Made by a program: the position numbers and the translations under genes | Assembly: GCF_014841615.1 (NCBI RefSeq) | Contig: NZ_JACYUG010000010.1 | Span: 1-64,000 of the forward strand | Reading direction: 5' to 3' | From: Sphingomonas sp. CFBP 8760 | GTDB lineage: Bacteria; Pseudomonadota; Alphaproteobacteria; Sphingomonadales; Sphingomonadaceae | Length of the DNA stretch: 64,000 bases | Shown: in pieces, positions 62,812 through 64,000 of the stretch | Layout of the letters: the number at the start of each line of letters is the position of its first letter | How positions within the stretch are numbered: the first letter of the stretch is position 1 | The notes under the pieces: generated by a model | Told to the model about the DNA's origin: nothing | The model's input: only the letters and a program-made list of their open reading frames with translations | Database searches by the model: none

Positions 62812-63612
62812 CTAGAGCGAGAAGGTTTCACCGAGATAAAGCCGCCGCACGTTCGCATCGGCGACCAGTTCGGCCGGGCTGCCGGAGAACAGCACCCGCC
62901 CGTCATAGATGATGTATGCGCGGTCGACGATATCCAGCGTCTCGCGGACATTATGGTCGGTGATGAGCACGCCGATGTCGCGCCGCTTCAGGTCGCGCAC
63001 CAGATCGCGGATGTCGGCGATCGAGATCGGGTCGATGCCCGCGAACGGTTCGTCCAGCAGCATGATCGACGGATCGGCCGCCAGCGCGCGCGCGATCTCC
63101 GCCCGGCGCCGCTCGCCACCCGACAGCGCCATCGCCGGTGCCGCGCGCAGCCGGGTCAGCCCGAACTCGTCGAGCAGCCGGTCGAGCTTGGCGGTGCGCG
63201 CCGCCGGGTCCGGCTCCGACAGTTCGAGCACCGTCAGGATGTTCTTCTCGATCGACAGGCCACGGAAGATCGAGGTCTCCTGCGGCAGATAGCCCAGGCC
63301 CAGGATAGCGCGCCGGTACATCGGCAGGCCGGTGATATCCTCGCCGTCCAGCATGATCCGGCCCGAATCGGGCTTCACCAGCCCCATCACCGAATAGAAG
63401 CAGGTCGTCTTGCCCGCGCCGTTGGGGCCGAGCAGCCCGATCACCTCGCCCCGCCCGACCGAGACGGACACGTCGGTCAGTACGGTACGCTTGTCGTAGG
63501 ATTTGGCGATCGACACCACCTGCAGCCCGTGCGCCACCGGCGGTTCGGCCAGCGGCGGGGCGCTTGCGGGGGTGCTGTCGGGGAGGGGGGCAGGGGCGGT
63601 GGGCGCGTTCAT
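62812..63612 (-). CDS. lptB: LPS export ABC ATPase LptB
   Basis: A 266-aa ATPase driving lipopolysaccharide transport with LptFG. Walker A GPNGAGKTT is near residue 62, the signature LSGGERRRAEIARAL near 163, and Walker B IMLLDEPFAGID near 184. A Pro/Ala-rich N-terminal tail of about 28 residues precedes the conserved start. Gene order lptA-lptB-rpoN is the usual one. Confidence 0.96.
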   Translation of the reverse strand: MNAPTAPAPLPDSTPASAPPLAEPPVAHGLQVVSIAKSYDKRTVLTDVSVSVGRGEVIGLLGPNGAGKTTCFYSVMGLVKPDSGRIMLDGEDITGLPMYRRAILGLGYLPQETSIFRGLSIEKNILTVLELSEPDPAARTAKLDRLLDEFGLTRLRAAPAMALSGGERRRAEIARALAADPSIMLLDEPFAGIDPISIADIRDLVRDLKRRDIGVLITDHNVRETLDIVDRAYIIYDGRVLFSGSPAELVADANVRRLYLGETFSL

Positions 63613-63623
63613 CGACCTGTCCC

Positions 63624-64000
63624 TCAGTTGCGCTGGGGGACGGAGAAGGTGCCCGTCACCCGGCCGCCGCGCGACGGGGTGACGCCGCCGGTCCCGGTCG
63701 CACCGCCACTGCCGCCCGCCACCGACGATCCGTCGATCACCGCGCGGCCGGTGTCGAGGTTGATCGTCAGCCGCCCGCCATTCACGGTGTTGCCGCCACC
63801 CTGTGTCAGGCTGACCCCGCCCAGCATCGTGATGACGCGGCGGTTGAGGTCGTAGATCGCATACTGGCTCTTCGCGGTCTGGTCCGGCCGGCGCACGGTG
63901 ACGCCGCCCGACGCGTCCAGCCGCGACACCTGCGGGTTGCCGCCGACGACCTGTCCCACATAGGTCACCGTCATCCGGGCCGCGTTCAGCGTCATCTCCG
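63624..64000 (-). CDS. lptA: LptA, partial (5' end outside window)
   Basis: The last 125 or so residues of the periplasmic LPS-bridge protein LptA (OstA family). Repeating beta-strand pattern with KSQYAIYDLNRRVITMLGGV and GGRLTINLDTGRAVIDG. A Gly-rich C-terminal tail follows. The frame stays open to position 64000, so the start codon lies beyond the window. The neighbour lptB confirms the call. Confidence 0.88.
   Translation of the reverse strand, partial: EMTLNAARMTVTYVGQVVGGNPQVSRLDASGGVTVRRPDQTAKSQYAIYDLNRRVITMLGGVSLTQGGGNTVNGGRLTINLDTGRAVIDGSSVAGGSGGATGTGGVTPSRGGRVTGTFSVPQRN

Overview
The window looks like a chromosomal segment of a Sphingomonas-type alphaproteobacterium (Sphingomonadales). 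The evidence is very high G+C with strong GC bias at third codon positions, a class I lysyl-tRNA synthetase, a secreted protein with a PEPxxWA-CTERM tail, the lptA-lptB-rpoN gene order, and an ftsE-ftsX pair divergent from an MJ0042 zinc-ribbon gene. The genus is an inference. No insertion sequence, prophage, CRISPR array or rRNA was seen, and there is one tRNA (Leu, anticodon GAG).

Layout. From 1 to 12.4 kb lie housekeeping genes: plsC, a YdcF-like gene, ftsX and ftsE, then the zinc-ribbon gene, tRNA-Leu, a small chemoreceptor, nhaA and lysK, a small lipoprotein, a DinG-like helicase and sixA. From 12.5 to 40.25 kb runs one near-complete type VI secretion system (T6SS) in three transcription blocks. 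Block 1 (+) is clpV, hcp, vgrG with a C-terminal extension, a small lipoprotein, fha/tagH, tssK, tssL, tssM, tagF, pppA and a LysM lipoprotein. Block 2 (-) is ppkA alone. Block 3 (+) is tssA, tssB, tssC, a second tssC-like gene, tagJ, tssE, tssF and tssG. Many of these genes overlap by 4 bp (ATGA or GTGA), so they are probably translationally coupled. From 40.4 to 45.0 kb (-) is an EmrB-EmrA-OprM type tripartite efflux operon led by a MarR regulator that has a perfect palindrome just upstream of its start codon. From 45 to 58.4 kb are mixed metabolic, stress and signalling genes, including a KaiC-like ATPase abutting a hybrid histidine kinase. From 58.4 kb to the end are a SPOR lipoprotein, a PEP-CTERM protein, an S10-type peptidase, rpoN, lptB and the 3' part of lptA.

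How the T6SS genes fit together. Baseplate (TssE, F, G, K and VgrG), tube (Hcp), sheath (TssB, TssC), recycling ATPase (ClpV), membrane complex (TssL, TssM), cap (TssA) and a threonine-phosphorylation control module (PpkA kinase, PppA phosphatase, Fha, TagF) are all present. Neither TssJ nor a PAAR protein was found. TssL carries an OmpA-type peptidoglycan-binding tail, and a LysM lipoprotein sits in the cluster, so either could take over anchoring. TssL also has two copies of a DGDRTMIG motif 20 residues apart, which are good candidate PpkA target and Fha docking sites.

The most promising undescribed element is the VgrG C-terminal domain of about 145 residues, joined by a Gly/Ala-rich linker and followed at once by a cysteine-rich lipoprotein. 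This has the layout of an effector-immunity pair acting in the periplasm. Three copies of a palindromic REP-like element (29306, 40286, 61209) all lie between convergent genes.
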